Shown: positions 1 through 12,581, counted from the stretch's first letter. The stretch is 64,000 nucleotides of DNA from Baylisascaris procyonis (GCA_037389465.1 JAZARR010000221.1:846501-910500), one strand, 5' to 3'. The notes: a model not told the origin generated them from the sequence alone. Numbers and translations are program-made.

Positions 1-1370
1 AGAGCATTAAAAGCTCTATCAGAATCAAAAATAATCTTGGACAAAAACAAGAACTTTTCTATAAGATCGAATTTTTATATGACGTGCAATTGATATAAAT
101 TGCAGTGTCGCCTTATCCATTATCCTCATGCGTTATAGTTGTGCATTTATGACATTGTTCTTAATGAAGAACTCAATTCATGACACAACTTGACGATCCA
201 ATGAATTGATAAAATCATTCATAAATTACATTAAACTCGTTGTGGCTCCTTATGAATGGATCTTTCATGCGATTGTTACATGCACCATTATGAACTTTTC
301 AATTCGACAGTTATGGGCTTCCTTCATTTCATTTCTTTCCATATGCGCATACTGATATGTAAGTTCGCTTGATGATAGAAAGGCCAACCGACGCATTCAG
401 CATGTGGTTAATTGTATTGTCATACGTTGATTGCACACAACATAGGTAAATTGCACGTGTGGCAAGTGCTTCTTTTAGACGTTATTCAGCCACTCTAGAT
501 TAGTAGTTCGAAACGAGTGTTCTCGATAGCCCCATCTTCTCCTCATCTCCTCCACATCCTGGAACTGGCTTTATAGCTATAGTTGTGCTCCTCAATGTAA
601 GCAATCGTTTCACTGCTTACATTGAAGGTTCCCTGCTTTGTAACCACTTGTGGTCCGCTGCCATGTAAATTTCAATTCCTCCAATTGGGAGTATGTAGCG
701 TTCGAATCGCTTTCTCCTTCTCATTCCTGACGGGTCTATGTCGGAAAGCAAGTGTCGTATGGAATCAGCGTATGGCAATGCAATTAACCACATGCTGAAT
801 GCGTCGGTTGGCTTTTCTATCATTAAGCGAACTTACAATGCCCATTATCATTATGCCTATATAGGAGAGAAATGAAACGATGGAAACCCGTAACTGTCGA
901 ATTAAAGAATTCATAATGGTGCATGTAACAATCGCATGAAAGATCCATTCATAAGGAGCCACAACGAGTTTAATGTAATTTATGAATGATTTTATCAGTT
1001 CATTGGATCGTCAAGTTGTGGCATGAATTGAGTTCTTCATTAAGAACAATGTCATAAATGCACAACTATAACGCATGAGGATAATGGATAAGGCGACGCT
1101 GCAATTTATATCAATTGCACGTCATATAAGAAATTCATCTTACAGAAAAGTTCTTGTTTTTGTCCGAGATTATTTTTGATTCTGATAGAGCTTTTAATGC
1201 TCTTTCGAATGTGTCGAAATCCGTTGTTCGAATCTCATTTCCTTACTGTATATTTTCACATTTACTGCGACGATTTATTTCCGAGTGACCAGTGCCGCGT
1301 TGCTCGCTGAAGGCGCGCGCGGTCTCTCTCCGTCTCTTTTTGGCTAAGTGCGCCGACCCCGTTGAGTTTA
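1..1370. mobile_element. Foldback (long inverted-repeat) element, left end outside the window
   Basis: Bases 1 to about 430 are repeated in reverse complement at about 775-1205: the opening agagcattaaaagctct reappears inverted near 1190-1205, and the arms stay matched through several hundred bases with scattered differences. Between the arms lies about 340 bp of unpaired sequence with a small palindrome at 593-624. The stretch 1205-1370, outside the right arm, is also shared in inverted form with 24949-25110 next to the second copy, so the element extends beyond the arms and its left end is cut off by the window. No transposase is visible, which fits a non-autonomous foldback or MITE-like DNA transposon. 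The short reading frames inside are not convincing genes. I cannot name the family. Confidence 0.7.
593..624. repeat. Central hairpin of foldback element 1
   Basis: A 32-bp palindrome: caatgtaagca at the left pairs with a reverse-complement copy ending ...cttacattg, around a short loop. The same hairpin sits at the centre of the second foldback element, so it is a conserved part of the family. Confidence 0.6.
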
Positions 1371-4237
1371 GTTGGAGCGGGAAATTCGACTATTTTAGGG
1401 AAGTTTTTCAGTGTTTCTATGACTATGATATCTTTTCCCTTCAAGTATTTGCGTTCTAATTTCTTGTGAATGCGAACGATTCGTTCAATTCTTAAGTCCT
1501 TACAGACAAATCAGCTTCCAACAGCGAAACTGCTCGTACTTTACCCTAAGGCTATCCCCGTAAGCATCAGTTGTTGCACATACTACACCGTTCGACACAA
1601 TGCGCTAATGGTCTATAGGTAAACACATGATTATGTAATAATGAACGTGAACAAGTGAATGTTTTGCAACTCAAATATATGCCGTTCACTTGTACAGGAC
1701 TGGAATGTGCGTACCTCAAGTGCACTTCTGTCTCCCTGTCCCGGTTAATTGAATCGGAAAATCAGAGAATTGAAATTCGAAGGGCGTTTCACATACATCT
1801 AGGAGTCGATCTTTTTTTTTTGTTGGCAGAGAAAAGGCAACGTAATTTATCCAACTTCGGTGGTTTAGGTTTTATCGTGTTGTCGCTTTCTCGTCTCTTG
1901 TGGCGATCTGCAGTCGATAGCCCCTTGTTGTTTGCTCAGTTGTACGCAAAAAATGCTGCGGCATTATGCCTAGAGTCATTAGCCCTTTCTGCACGAATAA
2001 TCTATGGTTTGTGCGAATTCTAGTTTCTGTGCTAGTTTGCAGTTTGTGTGAATTCTAGTCTGAAAATAGTGAACCAAAATAGAAACACATTTGCGATCGA
2101 CGCAACTTTTGGCGTGTGCTAAGGCTGGTCAGGTCTGTTCTCATTGCAACGTAATGGTGCGTTGCATAGCGCTTCGTGCTTCCGTTCCATACTTCTTATG
2201 AATGAAGCGCAGCAGTCGATTGACGGCAGTGGCTGCCATTTAAAATCCCCTTTTTTAAGTGTATTTTTATTTTTTTTCCACTTTATTACTTCATTTTCGA
2301 TAATTATTATCTATAATATTTGTGAGTAATTCGAATATTTAATTGATTGATTTTCTGATCGCAATGAACTGATAAGAGTGGCTAAACTTCTTTGATATTA
2401 AATAGAGTTGTTTGCATGAATATTATGACGGAAATTGCCAAGAGCGTGTGGTCGATGCGATGCCATATGGTGCGAAATTTCACTCCTCAAAAGAATACAA
2501 GCTTTGAATACAAAAGAATACAAGGTTTTGCCACCATCGAATGCTGGGTTGTGCTCAGCATCTAGCTAGAGAGTCTCACTGCAATAATAATAAACCTAGA
2601 TCACCAGAAGTATCTACAACGGGCATTCACCAGCGAGTGCTGTTATGCATGAACATAGTCGTCCCACACTAGCCTTTTGGCTGCTACGGAGGCGACATTC
2701 TCGCTGTCGTCTTAGACAGTTGTTTGGGGCAACAGGGCTTTCGGGGAGATTAGTCAACTATCTTCCTGTTGTAGTCTTGTTCTCTTTCGAGGAAGAATTG
2801 CTTATAAAATACAGAGAGAGATTAATCTTTTTTCATAGAAATAAAGAAGAGTGCAATGAATACAAGAAGAACACGAAAGGGCAAATCAGAAAAACGTCAC
2901 AAAAAAACGAATCATAAAAGGGCACTTCAAAACATATCACAACACACCCATACATCAGTCTCCTAAAATCTGGCACCTCCTTGACGCTTTCTCAGTGAAC
3001 CATTCTCATAGTGGAGTGTAGATTGAAACGTTTTAAACGCTGCATGAGTACAGTTGAATCGCCACTCTCTACAACATTTTCCGAAGGCAATTCCAAACCC
3101 TTTATACTGAAGCTGTGCAGAACGTTGTTTAGTAAGCATATCTTGCGTGTCAACTGAAAACGATGGTCACGGTGACCGCGATGGAGAGCAAAAGCAATGA
3201 GGCTTGAAAATCTTAATGCATGCAGTGTAGTTAAATTTTATGGGACCACCTTACGGAATACCTCGGATGTTTTCAATACGGAATACTTGAGACGCTATAG
3301 GGTGAAATACTTTTGGACGTTTTCAATATCCGTTGGTGGCAGACATATTCCATCAATCCGAAGCATAGATTTATGTTAAAAGTTTATGTGTAAGACATGG
3401 TATTTCTCACAGAGACATCTAACTAGGCCAAATCAGGTACGAAGGATTGGCACCGCAGCACTCCCACGATCATGCTTATTACTATAGGAGCTAAAATGTT
3501 GGGCGGGTAAGTGAGCATCCTTGCGGAGGAGTTAACGGAGATACGTTCTATTAACGAGTAAATTTCATCCCTCTTCTTTCTCCATGTGTATCTTGGTTGT
3601 ATTGTATAGTTTATCTGGTTTTGTAGTGTATATTTCCTATTCTGATGCCATCCTTCTTAGACTTTTATGAAGTTGCATTTGCAGAAATGAGTTGTTGAGT
3701 TCGTTAATTGATAATCGATAACAAAAAGAATACAGCGAGTAATACGTTTTCTCGTGTTGTAAATATCTTAGCCTGGTTGAGATCGGAACCGAACATAACC
3801 CAGCGTTAACCTTATACAAACTATATGCTTTTTATGTCGTTATGTGCACCCGTTGTATTGCAGCTAGCGAATCTTTGCATTTTTGAAACGTTTTGTAAAT
3901 TTGTATTTTCGGGGCACATTGTGAGAGCCCTTAATGTGTGAAAAAAACCTATTTGAGAGCTGTATTTTATGCTTATTGAGATTGGAAACTATAATGTTAA
4001 TAAAAGTGATGAGCTGTGAATCCTGCAGGTGGTATAGATGGATGCCTATGTATTGCAAGATTGGATATGTGCTTATGAGAGGATTAGAGTAGAGTGCAGC
4101 AGATCGTCAAGTAATGTGACGAATGCTTTATTCAGTGTACTTTATTTTCTACAAAAACAGTTCACTAAGGAACGTTGAAAACCTTCAATGATATCTTCAT
4201 TCTTTTATTGATGATTTCATTGAATTGAAGAGGGAAA
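1371..4237. other. Region without a recognised gene, upstream of the first GST
   Basis: Apart from the dispersed repeat at 1934-2147, I see no exon with convincing splice sites or family similarity. The longest open stretch, at 1655-2023 on the plus strand, overlaps that repeat and looks fortuitous. Any promoter and 5' untranslated region of the GST gene at 4238 should lie in the right-hand part. Confidence 0.5.
1934..2147 (+). repeat. Dispersed repeat, copy 1
   Basis: This stretch runs from gctcagttgtacgcaaaaa to gtctgttctcattg. A diverged reverse-complement copy lies at 8825-8999. Shared blocks include aaaatagaaac and gtgctaaggctgg, in the same order, with small indels between them. The two copies lie on either side of the first GST gene in opposite orientation. 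I see no coding function and cannot name the family. Confidence 0.65.
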
Positions 4238-7200
4238 ATGCCACAATACAAGCTGACCTATTTCAATATCCGTGGACTTGGTGAAGGTGCACGTCTCATC
4301 TTCCATCAGGCTGGCGTTGACTTCGAAGACAATCGCCTCAAAAGAGAAGATTGGCCTTCGCTGAAACCGAGTGCGTTTCCTTTAAAGTTTTCTGGTGAAT
4401 TTTTACTGGATGCAGTTTATGTGGAAATCGGAATTACAAAATACTAGAAAACAATCTGACGGTGTATTAAGGGATATGTGCATGGTGTATTTTTGTCATG
4501 CGAATTGTTGAAGGTTTCTTTTTTAATCAAGTAACAAATAAGGAAGTTCGATGAAGGAGTTTTAGTGATGACCTCCTTAGGCACGGACAACGGGCAGTGA
4601 ACGGGTATCAATAGAAGGAGAAGGGGATTTTTTCACGAGAATAGCAACTGAAATATAAATACCCCTCTGCTTCATATTTATAACGTTTGCTGAACTCAGT
4701 GAACGAGTTGAATTTAGCTATTATCAATATATTTTTATAGATACTCCGTTTGGTCAATTGCCATTGCTCGAAGTGGATGGAGAGGTATTGGCGCAAAGTA
4801 CCGCTATATTCAGATACCTCGGCAGAAAGTTTGGTGGGTTCCTCTTCGAGGTGAAATCTCAGCTCTTTTTGGTTCAAATTTAATCTTCTTGTGTGCAGAG
4901 CATGTTCTTTTTCAAGCTTTTAATTTCCAGCTTATTCCTCATCAAATTTGGTAAACTTAACTATGCTATAATTTGATGGTTTTCATTTAACATTTAATAA
5001 ATTCAAAAAGAGAAAAACTCAAAGAGTTCTTTTTGATTAATCAGTTATCTCACTGATCGAATAGCATTTTCTTATAATCGTTTCCATTCTTCCCATAAGA
5101 TATAGTAAGAGAATAAAAATGAAATATTCTGAATATTAACCAAATGATAAACGAATATTCTGCTGAATCACTTCAGCGTTAAATTTATAAAAGCAAGAGC
5201 TGATATTGGTTAAGCATTCGGCATTAGAATAAGCTTTCTCGCATGATTCTTTCATCGGAATTTTCCTTCGTTTCTAATTGAAAACAACTGAATATTTGAA
5301 AGTTCAGTTATAGTTGTTTTGTCACTGCTATACTTTTATCTTCTAAAAGGTTGTTATGATATGGAGAGCACAATGTAGTTGATATTCATCTTGTATAGAG
5401 AGATTTAGAATGTAAGTGAACATTTATCCATAAAATAAGTTTGTTGCTTTTCAAGCTAGATTATGGTTGCTTATTATTAAGCCGTGGTTATATTTGATTC
5501 AATTTTTCAGATGTTCTACTCAAATCACATCTTATTTTTCTCATAATAAACATCTTATTCATCCTAGTTATTCTTTTAAATGAAATAGTATAGTTTCTGT
5601 TGAAGAGATATGTACAACTAGTTCAATTCAATACTAAGAGATTACTATAGCGCATAGTTGTATACGATGAATTATGTTAGTGTGAAGGAAATTACTTTTA
5701 AAGATCACTTATTATTGATTTAGTTCGAATGAATCGGTTGGTTCATGCTTTTTGGAATTACTTATTAGTGGCCTGATTTAAATAAACGTTTAAAATCGTA
5801 ACAAATAAGGGATTCATCATTTCCGTCAAGAATTGCCTCATTTTCAACTCATTCAGCGGTTTTTATCCGAACTGATACCTTTTAAACTGGTGAACTCTTT
5901 TCAAAGGAAACCGCATAAACGTTTTACGGCCTGAAGTTTCTGGAGATCATCGACGTTCTAATTTTTATCGCTTAAACGTTTCTACAAGAAAATTGCCAGC
6001 TATGGGGTCATTAAGCGTGTAGAATGACGTACTAAAACTAATAAAAATATTAAAATTATTACTATCATGCATATATATCCATTTCGTTCTTATATTTGCA
6101 GAGTGATCATCGAAAATGTTTAAAAATCACTCCACTTCAAAGTTTGTTGCAAACCGCAAACCTGAAAATTAACTCGGAATTGATAGTGCAATTATCGCCA
6201 CGATTACATTAGGCCGATGCGATTACATACTTTTGGATTAGGAGAAAAGCAGAAAAATAGCTGAACAAAACATCAAATTTTTCTTACTGGAAAAGAATAC
6301 TGAACTTAAGGCCAATTAAACAGAAAAGTCCATGTTCGTGGACTGTATAAAGAGTGTGTCAGTCATTGGAAATCACACCTTGTACAGCACTGAAAAAATT
6401 GACGGTTATTATTGTACAGCGAAATACTGCGGGTTGGAGATGCATCGATTGACGTTTTTCGAAGACAGTAACTAGAATTCTTAAAAAGTGACAAATTTAG
6501 AAATCAGAATTTAGTTAAAGTCTTAGCTCAACCTTCAAATATCTGAGATAAGTCAGAACTTCGCAAAAATAGGAAATCAAGAGCAGGAGGACTTCTGCAG
6601 TGTTATCAGAAATAAAGAACGGGCCTATTGAAAGCGTAATAAAAACACTGCTTTTTGAATTTGAAATGACGCAGCTTGCCAATTTGGGAACTGTAGGTTT
6701 GGCCGGAAGGACACCAATGGAAGAGGCGCAAGTGGATTCGATATTCGATGCCTATAAAGATTTCATCGCCGAGGTACGGCCATATTTCTTGGTTGCCGGT
6801 GAAGACTATCCCGGTGACAAGGTAAGCCACCTTATATTTTCGATCCATCATTTCTTGCATGGTCGCTTATTTATTTAGAGTCACAGAAGAAACACCACAA
6901 GATTTCTTGCTGAGAGTTTTCCCAAAATCACATTCATATTTACAGGCGTTTTGCAATTTGCGTGAATTGTAAGACCGTCATAGCTGTATGATCCACGCAG
7001 ACATGTGTAAGTTTCCCAAATAATTTCAATCTGCGATCCAGGAAAATTGAAATATATTTTATATTGAACTCTTGCAAAATGCCATCTCCGAGTTTTGAAT
7101 TTTTGCAACAAATTTCGCCTAGGAAGCCTGCCTGGTAAAGAGTTACAGAGAAGTTAGTGGTCTGTAAATTTTGTCTTAGAGATGCGCAGATTTTTTTGCT

Positions 7201-7554
7201 TGAAAAGTTAGAACGAAGAGATAGGTGATACCCATTTGTAATGATATTTGATAGCGAACAGGTTACTTTGCTTATTTGTTTTAGGAAAAACTGCTGAAAG
7301 AGCTTGTGATACCGGCACGTGAAAAACACTTCCCAGGTCTGGAGAAATTCCTCAACAAGTCAGGCAGTGGATACCTTGTGGGTGATTCGGTGACCTGGGC
7401 CGACATCGTAATCAGCGATTCACTAGCCACGTGGGAGACGCTCGTACCCGACTTGCTGGGCAATTATCCAGTACTGAAGAAATTTGTGGAACATGTTCGT
7501 GATTTGCCGAACATCAAGAAATGGATTGCTGAGCGACCAAAGACAAAAATCTAA
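4238..7554 (+). CDS. Sigma-class glutathione S-transferase, four exons, complete
   Basis: Coding exons are 4238-4370, 4741-4833, 6697-6821 and 7285-7554; every intron is GT-AG and the phases fit, giving 206 residues, the usual length of nematode sigma GSTs. The N-terminal thioredoxin-like domain begins MPQYKLTYF, with the catalytic tyrosine at position 8, followed by [11 protein letters not shown] and LAQSTAI, which form the glutathione-binding site. The C-terminal helical domain carries the [12 protein letters not shown] block and ends ERPKTKI. Family enzymes conjugate glutathione to electrophiles such as lipid peroxidation products, and some act as prostaglandin D synthases; they are cytosolic dimers. 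The sequence resembles Ascaris GST1 but is further from it than the neighbouring GST. Intron 2 is long (1863 bp). The protein is intact. The last 24 codons are duplicated at 39863-39938. Confidence 0.93.
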
Positions 7555-8824
7555 AATGCCGTCGTCTCTGGAAGTATGCTATTCTAACAACGTTGTTGAT
7601 TGCCTCTTGCGGGCTTCCTGCATTTGCATAGCACATGACACATGCATCGAATTGGTTCATTAGTTATGACATTTTTTTAGACTTCACTCCAAAGAGATGT
7701 CAAAAGTATTTCGCTAATATTTTCCTGTTTTCCCCAACCTCAGAGCAAACATTGCAGAAGTCTTCACTAAGAACTTTATTTCATCTTAAAATGAGCAGTA
7801 CGGGTGTTTTCCTGAAACATTTCCCTGCGAAAAAACCTCATTCATACATCTAGGAGTGGGAAATGGTTTTCAATGTTTTATGAACGTTCTGCGCAAGTCT
7901 CAACGATGAAAGTGGAAATCGATTTCTGCAGCGAACGCTGATACGATTCTGTAATTCGATTTGATGATCGTTGCTGCTAGCCACGATCATTTACAGGATG
8001 ATACCGCATGTTTCGGAAAATACGCTTCAAAGTTTATTTATGGAAACATCCGTTTATTTAATTCCAACTTACTCTTATTTATTCATTTCAAATATAATTT
8101 GTGTAATTGCCTGCCGCGGAATATAATTATCTGTCTTGAATCTTCCAGCATTTTGCTCGTTAAACCTGCCCCACCTAGATTCTTCGAAGCAGGTCTTGAT
8201 CAGGAGTCGCTGCGAGGTGGGCAGTAAAGAGAAGAGGCTTTGGTGGGGGGGGGCTGAAAATATCAAAGGCAAATCTGTGTGCAGTAGTAACGGTAGTCAC
8301 AAGCAGACGAATATACCGGCATGTTTACAGTATCTTGCATTACAGTATCTACAGAGCTTTATAGGGCGGCGTCGTTTCTATGGCCTCATCTTTCTCGCAG
8401 TATCTGCGTGTTTGCATACCTGTCTGTTGTTTCTGATTGCTCCAACTCAGAGGCTTCGAAGTTAAGTTGCGATATTGGTGAATGCAATACACACCACTGA
8501 ATCACTTCGTATCCACCCTACCGCGTCGACCCATCACCTTCAAAAGGGATTATTAAGGCTTAGAAGTGCTAAGAGTTTGTATATATCCAGTCAACTTTTC
8601 GTTATACACCACACGCCGAACAAAGAAAAATATTCGGTGAAAGGATTGTATGATCGATTGAGTCAATTAAAATTCAGCGCATTAGCTTGCATATTTTATC
8701 GTCTGTTGATGTTTCTAGTGGGCAGTTGATTGAAACGCGAAAATACGAATCATGCTAAGTGTGCAGACACCGCTGTCTCTGTTTTTTCTTCTGTGAAAAT
8801 GTTATGGGTTCATGACGTTGTAAA

Positions 8825-8999
8825 CAATGAGAAGAGACCTGGCCAGCCTTAGCACATGTTGAAAGCTTTGCGTCACACGCAAACGCGTTTCTATTTTGGC
8901 ACACCGCACAAAGACTAGGATTCACACAAGCTGCAAACTAATTCGTGAAGTTGGTGATTTCAAGCATAATACTGGAGCACTTTTTGCGTACAACTGAGC
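8825..8999 (-). repeat. Dispersed repeat, copy 2 (inverted)
   Basis: The reverse complement matches 1934-2147 with substitutions and small gaps, from gctcagttgtacgcaaaaa through aaaatagaaac and gtgctaaggctgg to the shared end ttctcattg. It is about 40 bp shorter than copy 1. It is repeated in the duplicated block at 41211-41385. Confidence 0.65.
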
Positions 9000-10539
9000 A
9001 ATGAACAAGTCAATGAGAGGTGTTTTCCAATTTCGGTTATTTAACCACCCGGTTGGAAGAATAACAGTGGTCGCATTAAAATTGGAGTCGTTTCTTGTAC
9101 ACAACCGACCGACTGCTAGCATCGTTTCCTTGAAAAATAGAGTGTAAACTCTGTGGTTTGGCCTGTCAAGCGTGTTCCGCATCCATATTGGAAGTCCGCT
9201 CAATGAACAACAAAGCTTACACCTTCAGTGTTTCCCATTACCAATCTATAACATCCAAGCGTCTAGTTGTATCAGTTTTCAGGTTGTTCGCTTATTGGCG
9301 CGAATATGCTGTATCAGTCGTTTGAACAGCAAAGGTTGAAGCTTCAAAGCCATATGCAATATGCCGCAAGACAAAATTGGCCTGCAAATTTCAAGGCACC
9401 TTTGATTGCAAATATGTCCTGCAGAAGCTGAGCTATCGAAAGGAGTTCGGGTTTAGAATGTCGCTCTATGCGTGGATAACACCAAACCTATGCCATGATA
9501 GTAGCTTTTGCGTTGGCAGTTTGAAACACAACAAGACATACACACGCATGCAGGCGGAATTTTGGTGGCAATTCTTTAAAACTATGGAAGTCCAAAAAAA
9601 CGATCGGCAACTAGATGGATTACGCGAGATTGATATGTTACCAAAATGAGCCACTTTGTTTGTTGGTCAGCCGGTAAAACTGGCGACCCCACTGAACGAC
9701 TATCCAACAAATAGAAGTGAGGGATATTGGCTAGCGTAGAGGCAGACAATGTAGTTATCATATAGTACAGGATGCCAATAAACGGAGGTTATTTGTGGGC
9801 CACATCGGAGACGCTCTATACTTCAGAATAGGCAGATTTGTCGTCACTAGCAAAGGAATGTTGTCCTTGAAAAGCTGCATCAAAGAAAAATGCAGCGTTC
9901 ATATGCTTCTAGATATCAATGCATCATGACTTTTCTAATTCCGCGCGAATAGCATAATTATCCCATATTCAAAAAATGGCATTGTTATCATGAGTCAAGT
10001 ATAGGTAACCAACCGTGTTGTGCTTACTCGAAGCAGTATCATGTGATTTGCAAATCATTTTCAGCAAATTCCCAAAGGTTCCTTTTGATGATAGGAAAAC
10101 AAGAGCAAATACTAGAAAGTGTTCAAAGAGAAGATGGGAAGGATAACGATTAACGGAGTTCGTATTTTGTTATGCTATAGTTGAAGGAAAACCATTGTGG
10201 CACGATATGGAGGAGTAAAAGAGGAGATAGAGGGTAGGAATTAGCTCAGGCCTATTTAGCAGTAACGAGCCCAGTCCTTCTTTAAGCAAAAAATTGAGGT
10301 GTGCTGACGGTGGAAGATCAAGTCATTGCTGCTTTTAAAAGAAGCATTGCATGTGCAGACCAGCATAAAGCAAAAGTAATACTTTAGCAATCAGTATATT
10401 CCTCACAGCATTTTGCAATTTTGTGGGTGGGGGGAAAGGGAGAGGTGAACGAGCAAGTGTTGACGAAGAAGCTACTAAAAAATGTGCCACTTCGTAGATT
10501 GTCTAAGTCTGCGCATCAGAAACCTCGAATGTAAAAGTT

Positions 10540-10545
10540 TTTATT
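10540..10545 (-). promoter_or_regulatory. Polyadenylation signal of the second GST
   Basis: AATAAA on the minus strand, about 35 bases past the TAG stop of the GST gene, a typical nematode 3' UTR spacing. Confidence 0.7.
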
Positions 10546-10579
10546 GAAATATGCAAATTCACAAAAAACAGAATAGACC

Positions 10580-12581
10580 CTAATATGGCGTCTTCGGTCG
10601 CTCAGCTATCCATTTCTTGATGTTGGGCAGTTCGCGAACACGTTCAACGTATTTCTTCAGCTGAGGATGGCCGCCAAGGAAGTCGGGCACTATTGTCTCC
10701 CAAGTAGCCAGGGAATCGGTGATCACAAGATCCGCCCATGTGACCGATTTACCCACGATGTATCCGCTGCCCGATTTTGCAAGGAATTTCTCCAGTAATG
10801 GAAGATGCTTGTCGCGTGCCGGAATAGCAACCTCTTTCAGCAGCTTCTCCTAAAAGCAAAAGTATATGAAGTCATTCTAGGAGAACATTGATAGCATACT
10901 TAGAATTTAGCAATCCACTTCAGATTCCCTGGGGCAAAAACTTTGCAGATTCACGTGCTGTACGATGAAGCAAACATAATCGAGAAATAGAATTCACCTC
11001 CAAATTGTGCCTCAGCTCGTTAAGTCGTATTAGTAATCAACTTATTTTTTCGATATCCTTGGAATTATTTAAAACTATGAATGCACAATAAATTAAAAAG
11101 ATGAGATTATTTAAAAACTATAAATGCAAAATAAATTAAAATAATTGGACAAGAAAATAGTGAAAATAGATCGTAGTTGTAAAAAGGATATCCAGAGAAA
11201 AGAACAAAGACTTTAAAGGTGCATACGTTTCGACCCTTATTCGTTTACGTGAGTTATGCGCGGGTCATCGTCAGAACGATACGCATAACCCTGTTAGCTA
11301 AATGATGAAAAGTTGTAATGTTAGTGAAATATCAAAGATGAAAGAGTGCACAAATTTCGCCGAAAATATAACACTTCAACAAATTGCTTGTCACCCTCCG
11401 AAGCGATTCTACACGCATTTTTGTCTCACTTCTTCCGTTTTTTGCCTTTCAACAGATAAATAAGAAGAGAAATAAACGAAAAAGTCAAGCAACCAACTTT
11501 GTCGCCCTCTTCGAATCCGAAGACCACCCTGAAATATGGTCTTAATTCTGTCAAGAAGTCCTTGAATTGGTCATATATCGAATCCACTTGTGCCTCCTCC
11601 ATTGGCGTTTTCCCAGCCAGACCTAAATAGATAGTACCTCATAACGATGACAAGTTTCTTCGTATTGCGGTCCAGAATTTGGTTTACTAGAAGAAAGTAG
11701 CGCAACAACAAAAACTCGGACAATCTGTTTTTATGCTACAGCAGATCGCCAAAAACGGGCAGTGCTCATGCATCTAAAGGAAAAATAGAGTGTAGAACAA
11801 CGACCTCACGCATTCAACCAAATGCGGAAGGAATTTTGAATGAACGATACACTCATATACATTGTTTCGGGAATATCTTTGGCAAACTGTACCGCTGATC
11901 AATCTCAGGATAATTTGGAAGCCCAACAGAATACAGTGCCTCTCTTTGATCATCTTAGAAGTGCTATATCGCGGCCAGAAATAAATAACGATACCCGTCA
12001 CTATAACAGTCGGCAAGATAGATGAGTTAATAATGTTCGGCTGATCAAAACAATGAGTCCAGAGATCAGCATGGAAAATAAAAGGCTGACAGATTCCTAC
12101 CACTGTGGCTGAGTGAACTCGAACCGAAACATTTTGAACTGAATGTGTTGCTTAAAAGCTCAAGAAGCACTTACCGAATTGTCTGCCGAGGTATCTGTAG
12201 ATAGCAGCACTCTGTGCAAGCACTTCTCCATCCACTTCGAGCAATGGCACTTGACCAAACGGAGTCTCTGGAAAACAGTTTTGCTGTACTTTTTATGTGA
12301 ATCCTTTGTCCCACGGCTCTTTACTGCTTTAAAGCAATATGGATCTTTCCATACATGGCAAGGATGGGGTGAGGAGCTAAATACCACAACGGAAGTATCC
12401 ACGCAATGAAATATGCACAGCTCAGTGCAGATCAAGCAGTGAACATACTTGATTTGAGCGCAGGCCAATCCTCTTTCTTGAGACGGTTGTCCTCGAATTT
12501 CACGCCTGCTTGGTGGAAAATAAGGCGTGCACCCTCACCCAGGCCACGAATATCGAAGTAGGTGAGCTTGTACTGCGGCAT
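10580..12581 (-). CDS. Sigma-class glutathione S-transferase, four exons, complete (Ascaris GST1-like)
   Basis: Minus-strand coding exons are 12581-12449, 12267-12175, 11622-11498 and 10849-10580. Their lengths (133, 93, 125 and 270) equal those of the GST at 4238-7554, and they give 206 residues. Tyr8 of [27 protein letters not shown] and the C-terminal SVTWADLV and ERPKTPY blocks are all present. It closely resembles Ascaris suum GST1 as I remember it, more so than the other gene does. The enzyme should be a cytosolic dimer conjugating glutathione to electrophiles. A TTTTTAG acceptor lies just before the ATG and AATAAA follows the stop. The third exon ends in a weak donor (GTTGGT), but frame and length support it. 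A near-identical copy lies at 42965-44966. Confidence 0.93.
11227..11274 (-). other. Hairpin motif resembling a degenerate hammerhead core, in the last GST intron
   Basis: On the minus strand, CTGACGA is followed by T, GACCC, a 25-base loop, GGGTC and GAAAC. This is the order of a hammerhead core (CUGANGA, stem II, GAAA), but there is an extra base before stem II and no convincing stem I. The flank shares ctaacagggttatg with 34492-34505, so the segment is probably part of a dispersed element. It is repeated at 43612-43659. Confidence 0.3.

Larger units (their letters stand above)
7555..10579. other. Region between the two tail-to-tail GST genes
   Basis: I see no recognisable exon. It holds the 3' flank of the first GST, a poly-G run at 8245-8253, the dispersed repeat at 8825-8999 and the polyadenylation signal of the second GST at 10540-10545. 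Several open stretches of 60-110 codons lack splice signals or family similarity. Confidence 0.5.

Noticed and set aside
1655..2023. 122-codon plus-strand frame
   Set aside because: It overlaps the dispersed repeat at 1934-2147, has no splice or family support, and its similarity to the frame at 8922-9203 is explained by that repeat.
12143..12409. Plus-strand open frame over the GST
   Set aside because: It is antisense to GST exon 2 and its intron; the minus strand gives the conserved [11 protein letters not shown] segment.
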